From NCBI GenBank assembly GCA_006384855.1, contig VCJN01002099.1, positions 1 to 64,000 of the forward strand: a DNA stretch of 64,000 nt. Reading direction: 5' to 3'. Position 1 is the stretch's first letter. Every line of letters begins with the position of its first letter. Of this stretch, positions 21,734 to 34,058 are shown one piece after another. A program made the position numbers and the translations under genes. The stretch comes from Tetraselmis striata. Lineage: Eukaryota > Chlorophyta > Chlorodendrophyceae > Chlorodendrales > Chlorodendraceae. The notes under the pieces are model-generated. The model made no database searches. It had not been told where the DNA came from and was given only the letters and a program-made list of their open reading frames with translations.

Positions 21734-22124
21734 CCTGGTACTCGGAGTGGCAGTCGTGTTGTATGGCAGTCGTGTTGACGCACCCCCTCGCGTGCCTGCT
21801 GCCGAGCCGCAGCCGGCCTCGACAAGGGCGACGCGAGTCGTCAAGGTGGGTTGGCCCCGTTGCACGTGTTGCCATTGCGCACCTATTACTTTTACGGCTC
21901 GCTAATAGAGTCGAAATCGCACGTTGGCCCCGCATACCCCGAGCGCAGAGGCTTGCCCGAGCGACGCACCCCCTCGAAGCGCTGCTCCCGAGTCGCAGCC
22001 GGCCTCGACAGGGGCGCCTCATGTCGCCAAGGTGGGTTGGACCCGCTGCACCTTTGTTGCCGTTGCGCACTTGTTACTTTTACGGCATGCTAATTGAGTC
22101 GCCATCGCACGTTGGCCCCCGCAG

Positions 22125-24547
22125 ACCCCAAGCGCAAAAGCTGGCCCGAGCGACGAACCCCCTCGCGGCGCTGCTCCTAACCCGCATGCCAAACGCTCTC
22201 GTCGCGTGGCGGCCCTGGCCATTGGACCTAGCTGGGCCGATACGCAGTCAGTGGCGGGTCAGGGGCAGGGCCCGCCAGCGGCAGACATGTCGCCGAGTTT
22301 GGCGGCTGCCGCTGGCGATGCGGCCGAGGGCTTGCCTACGCCTAGCGATAGCCACGCGGGGGAGAGCGGCGGGCAGGGAGCCGGCGCGTCGGCAGCCACA
22401 CTCTCTGGACTGGCGCTAGCATTAGGCGGTGGTGAGGGCGTGCCGGATGCCAGCGGCTCGGAGGCTAAAGGCGCGACAACCACCATGCCCATTGTAAGAG
22501 ATGCGGAAAAGGCGGGATGGAGGGCAGGGTGGAGAGGGGGGGGGGGGGGTGGCCGTGCTGCGATATAATGTTGTGGTGCACCTTTGTATTTTTATACGGC
22601 TTGCTAATTATGTCGCCATTACACGTTCGACTGACAGCCCCCGACTCCAAAAACTAGCACGAGCAACGCACTCCCTGCCCCCGCTGCCGACGAGTTGCAG
22701 CCGGCCTTAATAGAAGCAACGCCAGTCGCCAAGGTGGGCGGCCGTGCTGCGATGTAAGGTTATCCTGGGCTTCTGTTGTTTTCGGCTTGCTAATTATGTC
22801 GCCATCGCACGTTCGACCCAACAGCCCCCAATTGCAAAAGCTGGCACGAGCGACGCACCCCCTTGCCTTGTTGCCGACGAGTCGCAGCCGGCCTCAAATG
22901 AAGCGACGCAAGTCGCCAAGGTGGACGGCCTTGCTGTGATGTAAGGCTATGGGTTATGGGCTCATGTAGTTTCCGGCTTGCTAATTATTATGCCGCCATC
23001 GCACGTTCCACCCACAGCCACCGAGCGACGCACCCCCTCGCCTTGCTGCCGACGAGTCGCAGCCGGCTCGCAAGAGGCGCCGGGAGTCGCCAAGGTGGGT
23101 GACCTTACTGCGATGCTGTAAGGCTATGCTAGGTTGTTTCGTTAGTTTCCGACTTGCTAATTATGTCGCCATCGCACGTTCGTCCGACAGCCCCCGAGTG
23201 CAAAAGCTGGCACGAGCGACGCACCACCTCGCCTTGCTACCGACGAGTCGCAGCCGGCTTGCAAGAGGCGCCGCGAGTCGCCAAGGTGGGCGGCCTTTCT
23301 GCGAGGTAAGGCTATGCTGGGCTGTTTCAGTTTTCGGCTTGGTAATGATAATGTCGCCATCGCACATTCGACCCACAGCCCCGAGTGCAAAAGCTTGCAC
23401 AAGCGACGCATCTCCTCGCCCCCGCCAACGAGTCGCAGCCGCCCTCAAAAGAAGCGACGCCAGTCGCCAAGGTGGTCGGCCTTGCTGCGACATAATGTTG
23501 TTGTCCACCTTTGCATTTTTATGGCTTGCTACTTATGTCGCCATCGCACGTTCGACCCACAGCCCCCGAGCGACGCACCCCCTCGCCTTGCTGCCGACGA
23601 GTCGCAGCCGGCCTCAAATGAAGCGACGCAAGTCGCCAAGGTGGACGGCCTTGCTGTGATGTAAGGCTATGGGTTATGGGCTCATGTAGTTTCCGGCTTG
23701 CTAATTATTATGCCGCCATCGCACGTTCCACCCACAGCCCCCGAGCGACGCACCCCCTCGCCTTGCTGCCGACGAGTCGCAGCCGGCTCGCAAGAGGCGC
23801 CGGGAGTCGCCAAGGTGGGTGACCTTACTGCGATGCTGTAAGGCTATGCTAGGTTGTTTTAGTTAGTTTCCGACTTGCTAATTATGTCGCCATCGCACGT
23901 TCGTCCGACAGCCCCCAAGTGCAACAGCTGGCACGAGCGACGCACCACCTTGCCTTGCTACCGACGAGTCGCAGCCGGCTTGCAAGAGGCGCCGCGAGTC
24001 GCCAAGGTGGGCGGCCTTTCTACGAGGTAAGGCTATGCTGGGCTGTTTCAGTTTTCGGCTTGCTAATGATAATGTCGCCATCGCACATTCGACCCACAGC
24101 CCCCGAGTGCAAAAGCTGGCACAAGCGACGCATCTCCTCGCCCGCCGCCAACGAGTCGCAGCCGCCCTCAAAAGAAGCGACACACGTCGCCAAGGTGGTC
24201 GGCCTTGCTGCGACATAATGTTGTTGTCCACCTTTGCATTTTTATGGCTTGCTAATTATGTCGCCATCGCGCGTTCAACCTACCCACATCCCCCCGACTG
24301 CTAGCTGCACGAGCGACGTACCCCCTCGCCTTGCTGCCGCACAGTCGCAACCGGCCTCAAAAGAAGCGACGCCAGTCGCAAGGTGGGCGGCCTTGCTGCA
24401 ATGTATCCGTTGGTTCAACCGCAGGTGACTGCTACCTGCACGCGGAAATTGTTTGAGGAGGGGCATCATACCTTTGTAGCCGCCGAGGCATACAAGAACC
24501 GCCAATTAGTAGAGAGGCCTGAGATTACCGACTTAACCGCTTTGTAG
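22125..24547 (+). pseudogene. Repeat-exon gene, copy 3 (frame not restored)
   Basis: The large exon 22125-22493 is intact at 369 nt, and the first two repeated exons are 96 nt each. The next three read 77, 95 and 93 nt (the last at 23379-23471, one C short in the run after CAG). Their sum is not a multiple of three, and the following unit then meets a stop. The last four exons (77, 95, 95 and the terminal 24305-24547) match copy 1. Confidence 0.45.
22494..24304 (+). repeat. Second exon-intron repeat array, copy 3 (about 10 units)
   Basis: Shorter version of 7669-10491 lacking the duplicated five-unit block. Confidence 0.8.
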
Positions 24548-25179
24548 TCGGCATATTCAGTGTGGCCGTCTTCGGCAGGAAGCCAGTGACAACCGATATG
24601 GTGTGGTTGTACCTCATCCTCAGCCGGGGTGGGCCGTGGGGCGCCTGCAACTGCCGCGTCGGAACGCCTAGCGCTGCCTTGCATGCCGGGGCTGCCTGCG
24701 GCACCCTCTTTAGACGCCACTACTTCGGCCAAAGACGCAGTGGGGCGCTGAGCACCCCCCTTAACGACTCTTCGAAGGTCGCAACATCACGCAAGGCTGC
24801 CCCACGCGAGGAGACGGGCCGGCCGACGGCAGACCCGATACAACTTGTTGCCATCTGGAGAAGAACTTCCCTACTCATCAGTCCCTCATTTTCTGTAAGG
24901 AGTTCCCGCACCTCCCCGAGTGCGGCGCGAAGTTCGTGTATAGCCCGCAAGGGGGAACCCATACTGACCCCGCAGCCCTACTTCCTACTTGTTTCAGCGA
25001 GAACTGTTAGGCAGGTGTGGGAAACGGAGAACTCCCCCGACTTCGCGGCAACCTACCTACCTACCTACCTTCGGAGAACCTGCCTCGACCCGCCGCCTTT
25101 GGGTCGTTCCGCCGCCACCAAGTGATCATGTACTTTGTGCCAGTACACGCGAACCCTAAAAACCTGCACAGGGTTTAAA

Positions 25180-25263
25180 GCTATGATATTGTCCCATTTT
25201 CAGTGAGTCATAAGTGAAGTATAGTGGCCTCTACCGTTTACGCTAGTATCTTGTCCCATTCCC
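25180..25263 (-). repeat. Right terminal inverted repeat, copy 3
   Basis: Same sequence as 11367-11450; pairs with 19092-19175. Confidence 0.9.
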
Positions 25264-25272
25264 GTCTTGTGG
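25264..25272. repeat. Target-site duplication B (right of copy 3)
   Basis: GTCTTGTGG, matching the 9-mers before copy 3 (19083-19091) and before copy 2 (11640-11648). Confidence 0.85.
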
Positions 25273-27719
25273 TGCAGCTCTCAAACTCGCAGCATCGCCC
25301 AGTGCGTTGCGAGGAAACGTAAGAAATTTTTCATTTAAATACCACTAATAACTATGCGAGCAGAGCTACAATTTCCACAGTCGCAACACGGTCGTCCGAG
25401 GTCATTTAGGCACTTTTCGAGTTTTTAGAAAGAATGTGTCTTAATATGACTTCTGGGTCAGCGTGTGGTCAACACGTTGGCGTGAAACTGTACGCCAAGG
25501 GGATCTCAAAACCTTATACACGGCGGCGGGACAAGGTGCTGTATGTACTCGTGCACGGACCACCCATCTTTGGCACATGCCCCCCTTTAGCGATGCCCGC
25601 CACCGCCATGCCGGATCTCCCCTTTCACAACATAATTTCCACCAAGCATCATCGACGCATCAAGGTGCACGCCATTTCCGTCCCACTGGGCTCACCATGG
25701 CGCGCTATGAGCATGCGGCCATGCACTAGTATAGGAAAGCTTTGGCCTACGGCAAGGAGGCCGCGCGCGAGAACCCTCTCTCGCTTGCGTGTGCAACGAT
25801 CACAGCCGCATTTTGTCCATGATTTTGCCCATTTACCATCATCATCGACACTTAGGGCTTGGTCCAGGTCGTGAATGACCTGATTTCAATGCCCTACGTG
25901 TATGGTGGATAGTGAGCATACCAAGGGTGATGTGGTATGAGTACGGGGGCAAGTGGTGTCCCATGCCTATTTCTGCACACGAGTGGCGCAAGTTGTGGTG
26001 TTGAAGCGCTAGCGCCAGAAGAAGCAGCCATGTATTGCCTAAATGAAAGTAATAACGGCAACGGCTACCGCGTGGCAATATGGGGTGTATCGCGCTATCG
26101 CGGCATTCCCCCCCAGCCCTACAACCCTGTTGAGTAACCTGAATGCACGCGTGCACGATCTCAGTGTAGCCGCGCATGGGCGGCCCCTGCCGCCAGGCGG
26201 CAGCGGCCCACCGGGACCGGTGGATCATGGGTGCGGCAAGCCCGGCGACACCACCCCCACCTCCACCTGGTGGGCGTTGGTAACCTCTAGGACCCGTGCC
26301 CGGCTGGGTGCGGCAGGGGGCTAAGCGGGGTGGCCGGTTGTGGCGGGTCCTTGGATCCTGCGACGACTGAGAGCCCTAGGGGGGCTTTTGAAATAGTACT
26401 CGTAGTCCGGGTAGCGCCTGCTGGCGCCGCCGGGCAGCAGCCATTTGCGGGGGGCTACCTGCTAAAATAATTCTTGTACGACCTCGGCCTTGCGTCGACC
26501 TCTTCGAGATCTGCCTAATACGGGTGGGGAGAGGGGTTTGTACGTACGATTCGGATGGGGGCAGCCTACTCGCGAAGGCTACTAGAAATAAATCGTGTTC
26601 TCGTACCTCGGTACGACCCGCGACCGACCAGCAGCAGATTGGCGTACCCCCCACCCGTATGTGTTCCACATGTAAATCACTCGAATCTCGGCCTGGTACA
26701 GCGGAGTGTTCGGCGCCGCCCTGCGGCCGACCCGTTCGGAACACCCGGGAACCTCAGCCGTCCCGTGAGAACGGTCACGGGCGGCGAGCACGAGCGAGGA
26801 GACAGGAGCCCGGCACTTTGAGGCGAGCCGGGCGTTCGGGGGCGGAGAGGCCGGGCATGGCAGCGACTCGGGGGACAGGAGCCGGAATGCCTTGAGGGAG
26901 TGGCAGCCATGCAGCGGGAGGAGTCGGTTGGCGGTCATCATCTCGGTCTGACCCTGGACGGGCGGCCACAACAGCGACGAGGCGCGCTGCGGAGGCGAGC
27001 GGCGCGCGGGCGAGCATGACCGGCCTGCCGACCACGAAGCGATGACACGCGGACATGGGGGGGGGGGGGGGGGGGGGGGGGGCATTCCCCTCCAGACCCT
27101 CTTGGGCGGGATCCTACCGCAAGAGCTCAGGCGGGCGAGACGGAGGCAGCATCGGCGGACCGCGGCCGAGGCCGGCGGACCGCCACAGCCGGCGTGGTGG
27201 GGCGATCAGCGCCGCGACCTGCGGGATATTCTTAGCGATGGTGGCAGGTGGAGCCAAGACGCACGACGACCGAAGATTGCGTGGTGCCGGTGCATTACCA
27301 ATGTACATGAAAGCGTTTTCGGGGGCGGGGCGAGTAATGCATTCGTAATCCCCGTACTGCCAATTAGCGGTAGTCGCTCGTACTGGCGACTACCCGTAGT
27401 TATCCGAAAATGACACGGCTACTGATCACGTGATGGAAGGACGAGGCGGGGCTTGAAGAACGAAATAGGATGGCCGGAAGCTGGAGCTGTGATGATTACA
27501 CTTTTTGTGTTCCCTGCTAGGCTTGGAGATGGCAAGCCCTAAGAGCAACTCAGTATGGGCGGTGGAGAGCAGCAGACTGGCACGTTGTAATCAATTTCAA
27601 TGAAGCGCATGGGCATGTGGATTCTATTCGCAAACCCCATACTTATGTGGAGGTATATATATATACATATATACGTACATGAGAGTGTATACATGCATAT
27701 GTAATATATATATGCACAG

Positions 27720-27775
<56 letters not shown>

Positions 27776-27866
27776 GCACACACGTGTATGTACGCACTCA
27801 CACGTGTATGTATGTAGGTATGTATGTGTAAATACACCAGTCATCAAAGTATCGTCGCGCGTTGTT
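25273..27866. other. Intergenic, no gene recognised
   Basis: GC-rich at 26.1-27.3 kb and AT-richer before. It holds a poly-G run of about 24 nt at 27057-27081 and an (AC)n tract at 27721-27782. The reading frames here are low-complexity or strand shadows with no domain. Confidence 0.5.
27721..27782. repeat. (AC)n microsatellite
   Basis: About 30 near-perfect CA dinucleotides, flanked by TATATA-rich DNA. Confidence 0.97.
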
Positions 27867-28077
27867 TATGCTTATTTAGACCAATGTTGGGGTTTGCAAA
27901 CCCTAGCTATGTTGCGGCCGCAGTAGAGCATTACACCGAGACCGCGACCAGTTTAGGTTAAATGACCGCACAACCGCTCCACCTATATATAGAGCCTGCT
28001 CGTCCCTATATATAGAGCATCTCCCTCCGGCGAAACAACCACCTTCTGCCTCTGCGCTCGCCGCCTGCTCGCTCGCC
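27867..28077 (+). repeat. A1 direct repeat of YR retrotransposon
   Basis: Matches A2 at 32561-32750. Shared blocks include TTGGGGTTTG, CTGCTCGTCCCTAT and CCACCTTCTGCC. It carries extra TATATATAGAGC inserts absent from A2. Confidence 0.8.
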
Positions 28078-28194
28078 CACCTCGCGCACCAGCATCCGTA
28101 GCTTTCGGTAGCTGCGAAAGGTTGGTGACAATTAAACCACGTTCTCATGCACACTCGACGTACTCGAGAGCTTCCATACTCAGCCATCAACGAG

Positions 28195-29154
28195 GTTACG
28201 ATGGCGTCTAATGCTGGCAATAATCCGACCGACACCGCGGAAGCGAGCAACGCCGCGGCACTGAACGATTTGGAGAAACGCCTTACGGGCCAAATTGCCG
28301 ACTGAGCTCGAATAGCGGCTCACTTGACGCGTGAAGGCGGCCTTCGCTAGCCTTGCGACCGACCTAGCCGCTAAACTCGCGGCAGCTATTCCCGCTACAT
28401 GGCAACAGCTTGCCATTCCCGCTGGCGCATACGACGCGCCGGAGGGTGGCATCGCGGCTCACGACGACCGCGGCGCAACGCTACCGCTACTGCAGGTAAC
28501 GCCGCAGTAGCCGCCATATGGACGACGGCCCCAACCACGACGCATCTAGCACCCCCACCCACAGCAGACTATCTCGGTACCGAGCTCTTGGGACCTTATA
28601 TCGCCCCGGGGCTCGAGCTACCTCCTAAGCACCTCCACGCCCGCCAGGCGTTCGCACTCATCTGTGACACCGCTCGACACCTCGTTGCCTAGAAGCACGC
28701 CGCAACGCTCGACGAGTAATGCTTCACCGCATGCTCGCGGCCTAAGTCTCATGCGCTAACACGGCTCTGAATTCAGCTTTGGAGGCGCTTCAAGACCCTT
28801 CCACGGACGCATCTACGCATCAAAACCACCCTCGGCATCTTGCGTGAGCGCCGTCGCACCCACGGCGCGGTCTAGGAGACGACCGTGTCCGGGTATCCTG
28901 CCCCAACACAACAAGGGCGGGGGAGAGACGTCTGATTTGAGACAGATCGTTTGCGTCTTTGCGGACTTGTGTCCGACCGTTTCCTCAGGCCTAAGTAAGG
29001 CAGCCCTCGCTCGCCTCCTCCGAGTACACAAAACCTTCGTCGACAAGACGCTCGAGGTCTCCCTCATGGCGAGCGCCAAGGCAGCCGCAACATCGGCGTT
29101 CGCCCAGCCCGACCTCAAGCTTAAGCTCGACCCCAAGGTTAAGCCCACGCCGTA
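28195..29154 (+). pseudogene. gag-like ORF remnant
   Basis: A likely start near 28200 (MASNAGNNPTDTAEAS) leads into a short coiled-coil-like stretch (LNDLEKRLTGQIAD). It is interrupted by a stop after about 35 codons and continues in shifted frames. The assignment as gag rests on position before the RT and on similarity of style to the gag at 53622-54476. Confidence 0.4.
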
Positions 29155-29449
29155 ACCGAAGGCTTGATGGTGTGCCCCGCCGCGCCGACTCATGCAGCCC
29201 CGCTTCCGACTACATGCGACACCACGTGCGTCGAAGCATGTCGAGTGGGAGAGCATAGGTGCGGAGCGAGCAAGTTTTTGGTTGGATCCGCCACGGAGTC
29301 CGAATTCCCTTCATATCGACAACAATCGACCTCCCCCCTTCAACCATGGCGTCTCTATCTATGCGGGACGCCACCCCCGGCACAACTCGACTTCATGGCC
29401 GCCGAACTTCCTCGTTTTCTGCGCACCTACCGGTGCGTGGGAGAAGGGC

Positions 29450-30120
29450 CGTTTGCGGCGATGGGTGTCGCGCATGTTTCTAGTACACAAGCCCGGCGCC
29501 AACAAGAAGTAGCGCCTTATTATTGACCCACGGGAGCTCAACCGCTACTGCAAGGAGCACAAGCTCTCGTACGAGACCCTCAAGCACCTCAAGAACCTCA
29601 CCCGGGAAGGCGACTGGACGGTCTCCTTCGACCTGGCCGACGGCTACTACACGTTCGGCATCGCGGAGGCCGACCGCGGCGTCTTCACGGTGGACTACCG
29701 TGGGACTCTATATCGGCTGGCCCGGCTCGCCGGGGTGGCGGTGCAGCAGCTACTATTTTTGCAAGCCGGCCGAGGTGTTCGTCCCGCACCTGCGCACCCC
29801 CGCTGCAGCGGCCCCGACCGCTCCCGATGGTCATTCTCCCCCGCGCCTTAAGCTGCCTAAGCGCCCCACTCGGCGGTGGCTGCGCAAACAGCGGTGGAGC
29901 TAGGGGAGCGCGTCTACTGCCGTACATGAACGATTTTCTGTTTTTTCGCGGAGTCGGAGGCAGCGGCGCTCGCAATGCGGGATCGTGTCGCTAGCCTATT
30001 GGGGCGCCTTGGACGTCTCGGCCGCAACCCCACCAAGGGCCATTGTCAGCTCGTGCAGGTGTGCAAGCACCTCGGCCTCACTATCGATACCGTACGTTGC
30101 GAGTTTCCGAGCGCATGCGG
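29450..30120 (+). pseudogene. Reverse transcriptase remnant (DIRS/PAT type)
   Basis: Clear RT signature: FLVHKPGANKK, an in-frame TAG at 29510-29512, then RLIIDPRELNRYCKEHKL, LSYETLKHL and the motif-A region SFDLADGYYTFGI. The catalytic YxDD box appears as YMNDF (about 29922), so the first catalytic aspartate is Asn. Several frameshifts and stops lie between motif A and that box. The enzyme cannot be active. Confidence 0.85.
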
Positions 30121-30399
30121 ATAAGTTGCAGGCACTCTGACTCGCACCTCGTAGCGGACCTGCTCCGACGCGCGGCGTGCGACCGCCGTTGGCTACCCGC
30201 CCGCAAGCTGGCCGTTCTGGCGGGAAGGCTTAGTATCTTTACCTGCCTATTCCGGCGGCGCGGTTGTACCCGCGGCGGGAGATACACTCCGTCTTCTACC
30301 CGTCGCGGGTCGCGGGGGCGCGTGAAACTCGCCTAGTAGCTGCAACGGGACCTCCGCTGGTGAATGGCGGTGCCCGCCGCTAACAACGGCCGCTCCATC

Positions 30400-31310
30400 T
30401 TCGCCCCCGTTGAGACGGCCTATCAACACCTCGCTAGTTCCGGTTATAGTTGGGGCGCGGTGCTCAACGACAACATGGAGGCGCGGGTTCCTGGCGGCAG
30501 CCGGGCGCTGAGCAGGACATTACCTAAGAAGAGTTGAACGCCGTCTGGCTCGCCATCCTCTCGTTCCTTCCGTTGCTCCGGGGCCTCCGGCTTCAATCTC
30601 TTGCACGAGGACAACCATGCTGTAGTTGCCGTGCTCAGTCACTACCTCCCTCAGCCCGGCAATGATGGACGAGCTTTGGGAGATCCCGGACACTATCGGC
30701 ATTTGGGTGCGAGAGCGCCACATTCGGTCTGCTATGAGCGTCTGGGCCGATCTGCTCAGCCGCGAGACGGACCGCGACGATTGGCAGCTGAACCCCCTAG
30801 TGCTTGCGTACCTCTTTGGCTTGTGGGGGCCTTACTCGGTGGACCGCTTCGCCACGATGGGCAACACCAAGATCCTGCGTTACAACACCAAGTGGCGTGA
30901 TCCGGATTGCGACGCGGTGGACTGCCTGCATCTACCGGACGCCAGCTGGCGAAAGGAAGTGAACTCATGCAACCAACCCTCGTACCCCTCTTGGCCGATC
31001 TCGTCTGCAAGCTCTGCCAGAGCGGCGCCGCGGCGACAGTGATCGCGCCGTGCCGACTGGGCAAGCCATGGTGCCCCTTGTCCGAGCTGGCGGACGAGGT
31101 AGTCATGTATCCGCCCTCCCGCGAATTTTCTTTTCGGGCAAACCCCATATACGAGGGCGTAGGGCCTACATGCTGGAGCGTGACGGTTTTCCGGGTCCCG
31201 TACCGTCATGCATGTACCGGCGCCGATCTATACATCGAGCTATGCTGCCACGTCACTCCTCGCGGCGCCGTTACGGGCGACAACGGTGCGGAGTGCGCCG
31301 CGCTCGGGTA
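30400..31310 (+). pseudogene. RNase H and methyltransferase-like remnants
   Basis: The RNase H part shows LHEDNHAVVAVLSH, then in a shifted frame IWVRERHIRSAMSVWADLL and SRETDRDDWQLNP. It continues as LWGPYSVDRFATMGNTK and RYNTKWRDPDCDAVDC, which matches the start of the Dam-like methyltransferase region found after RNase H in DIRS-group elements. The catalytic NPPW-like motif is degraded (NSCNQPSYP). Broken by frameshifts. Confidence 0.65.
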
Positions 31311-31339
31311 CTGATAGCCCGGCGAGCGCGCAGCGGCGG

Positions 31340-32485
31340 GGCGCGCGCGTCAAGTACATGCTGCTAGAGCCGCCGCATCGCGCGCCGTGGTTGGAATCCA
31401 TGTCCGCGCTCGTCCGCGCAATGCTGGGCGAGCGCGATGGGCTTGGCACCCGTGTCCTGGATTTCCTTGCGGGATCCCTCGCACCCAAGACCTACGACAA
31501 CTACGGTACCGGGTGCGCCGGTACATGGTGTTCTGCGACGAGTAGGGCACCGAGCCGTTACATGCCACCACCGTTGGCATGCTGCGCTACATCGCCTAGA
31601 TAGGCGAGTCGGGTACGGTCGCGGACGAGAGCATGCAGCAATGCCATTCGGCGATCAACAAGTTCGTCAAGGACCATGCACCTCGTGGACCCCGTATCTC
31701 TAGGCCCCATGCTCACAGACGCTAGGCGCGGCTTGGCACATCAGCAAGAATCTATCGAGCAGCCTGAGATGTGGGTGCCCATTCCTGCCACAGTTATGCA
31801 TCGCCGGTTGCGATCAACGGTCAACCTTTGTAAGAGCCTCGTATGTCACTCCTCGCGGACAGCGCAACTAGAGCGCTTCCGAGGAGCACTTGCGGCGTGT
31901 ACAAATTAAATGTACTTCTGCCGGTCTGAAACGAGAGCTCGATGCGACTCTGGCGATGTGGCCGTTGATCGTACATACGGCAACATCGTCCTCTTTGTTC
32001 GTAGTAAGAGCAAGGGTGATCAACGCAAGGGGCTAGCGGCCAAACCCTTGCCGCAAGTGCCGATCGAGCACCACACAGTATTGGCAAATGTATTGGAGTA
32101 CTACGCCCGGGGGCGGACGCAGCTCACCCGAAATTCCTTCAACGCCAGTGTTCCGGATAGATTGATTCTGGCAAATCAGCCACGTAGTAGAGCGGGCGCA
32201 CACAATCATTAACATCATTCGGGCACCTTATGCATGTGGATGCATGACGCGTACACCGACGTTGGCGCGTCCCCGCCCCCGCTCTTCGAGTGGACATCGC
32301 ACTGTCTGCGCAGCGGCGCGGCATCGGCGGAATCGTGCATCGGCGCCCCCCTCTCCAAGGTTCGATGGATGGGCGATTGGGCCACAAACAGTGACGCCGT
32401 CACATTGATTGATCCCATATATATATATGATCCTGCGCCCACACTTGCTTGTTGCGTGGGATTTCTTCCGATGGTTGGTTGCTAA
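31340..32485 (+). pseudogene. Tyrosine recombinase remnant
   Basis: The N-terminal core-binding part is visible as FLAGSLAPKTYDNYG and INKFVKDH. The C-terminal catalytic part reads TSHCLRSGAASAESCIG and VRWMGDWATNSDAV, closely parallel to the intact YR at 55.9 kb (TSHSLRKGAASAANAIG). The H-x-x-R box is present; multiple stops lie between the two parts. Confidence 0.75.
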
Positions 32486-32533
32486 TTGCCAATCCACCTA
32501 GCAATTATTGTGCCGGCCTTTAGCCGTGGTTCC

Positions 32534-32783
32534 TTGGCAAAACCTGACGCATCCGTTGGTAAATGCTTATATTGACCAATATTGGGGTTTGGCAACCCTA
32601 GCATTGTTGAGCCCGCGGAGCACTACACTGAGACCGCTACCGGTTCAGATCAAATGTCCGCACGGCCGCCCCACCTGCTCGTCCCTATGGAGCAGCTCCC
32701 TCCGGCTAGACAGCCACCTTCTGCCTTTGCGCTCGCCGGCCCGGCTCGCAGTCATCTGACAAAACTTGACGCATCCGTCGGTA
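32534..32783 (+). repeat. B1-A2-B2 terminal repeats of YR retrotransposon
   Basis: B1 (32534-32560) and B2 (32757-32783) share the core GACGCATCCGT with flanking AAAAC and GGTA. Between them A2 (32561-32750) repeats the left end A1. B1 and the B repeats of the element at 53323-56513 share GGCAAAACC. Confidence 0.8.
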
Positions 32784-33496
32784 CATGTAATATGTAGTAA
32801 ATATTCAAACATAAATTACGAGTACTCGAACTAACTCGCGGGCGGCGCGCCGCGGAGCGGCCCAAAAAATGTACGGGTAGTACAGTAGTACCCTGTACCT
32901 TCGGTATGGGAGTCGTACCTGTACCGTCTATCCAGGCATACCTGTTCGAGGCATACCTATTCGAGTGGTAGTGTGAATTACACAAAGGTCGATAATAAAT
33001 CCCCCCGCTAGAGAAGCAGTGATAAAAGATCAACACACGCCGCTTGGATATGTATATAATATATACAGCATATATAATATATATATGTGTAGATTGCGAC
33101 TACCTGTACTGGTATGAGATACCTCCGGGTAGAAAGACCAGCATATAGGATGAAATCCTTATACACATAGGATATAGCGCTCTAGAACCCTATAGCGACT
33201 ATATATATAATACTTCGCAGCCCAGGCCAGCAGCAGCAGCACCGCGCGGGTACAGTAGTAGTTCGTTGCGCACGCCAACCACCATTTACGATATTAGCAC
33301 CACGCGCGCTCGTCAGCTCTCATCATCGTCAGCGCCTCACACGTCGTCGACCCATATCAACTCTTACTGCGTCCGTCCATAGTCAGCGAGCAGCGTAGCA
33401 CGGGGTCGCCGCAGCACCCACGGCGACAGCCACCACCACCTCTACTGCGCTTTGCTCCACTAATACGTCTTGCAAACACGCAGCCTTTGCGCGGGT

Positions 33497-33528
<32 letters not shown>

Positions 33529-34058
33529 TTCGGCGGAGCGCAATGATCGATGTTCAGAAATCGACCGCCTTATTGTCGAGCCACGGGACATCAGCATTGG
33601 TATCGATTTTGTTACGGCGAGTAGTTGTGCGTGGCGGCAGACTATGCACTTGAGCACAACTGAACATCGTCGATGGGCGCCCCCCCCCCCCCCCCCCCCC
33701 CCCACCCCCCAAACCCCTCTATCGCAGGCACATCGAAGGCAGATGGGCAGGGCGTAGATGCGGCAGGTGCACATTCTTCTCGCAGAGCCCGTGGCAGCGT
33801 AGGGAGCACAGCGGCCGGGGCGTCATCGCCGTACAGCAGCTCCGTGGCGCGTTGACACCCGTACCGCCTTCCTCGTACAGGCCGTTACCACTCGCGCGTG
33901 CACAGACGAGTTGAAAGGAATATTCAGCGTGGTGCGTGCCGTAACGATACGGACTACAAAGACCCTCGCAGCGCCGACCCGGCGTCAAGCTCTCCAGGTG
34001 CCGCTGACTTGCGCGGGGAGCCGGGTAGTGACGCGAACGGGCGCGCAGGTTCGGGGCC
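32784..34058. other. Intergenic, upstream of armadillo gene
   Basis: AT-rich to 33.2 kb (TATATAT stretches at 33045-33080 and 33200), then two long poly-C runs (about 33498-33528 and 33681-33703). No gene seen. The armadillo promoter is presumably in the last few hundred bases, but no motif decides it. Confidence 0.45.

Larger units (their letters stand above)
19092..25263. mobile_element. Mutator-like TIR element, copy 3 (6172 bp)
   Basis: Flanked on both sides by its own 9-bp duplication GTCTTGTGG (19083-19091 and 25264-25272), so it keeps the original second insertion. It is about 1 kb shorter than the others because its second array has only about ten units. Its N-terminal block is the only one of the three in frame. 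No transposase is recognised. Confidence 0.85.
27867..32783 (+). mobile_element. Tyrosine-recombinase retrotransposon with split direct repeats (decayed)
   Basis: Domain order is gag-like, reverse transcriptase, RNase H, methyltransferase-like, tyrosine recombinase, all on the + strand and all broken by stops and frameshifts. The ends are split direct repeats: A1 at 27867-28077, then after the coding part B1 (32534-32560), A2 (32561-32750) and B2 (32757-32783). The A1-B1-A2-B2 arrangement with a YR identifies a DIRS-order element of the PAT/Ngaro type rather than an LTR element. A1 and A2 differ by many substitutions and by insertions of TATATAGAG, so the insertion is old. No integrase-type target duplication is expected for this class, and none was looked for successfully. 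Confidence 0.82.

Noticed and set aside
27867..32783. LTR retrotransposon
   Set aside because: The flanking repeats are split (A1-B1-A2-B2), there is no integrase, protease or tRNA primer site, and a tyrosine recombinase is present.
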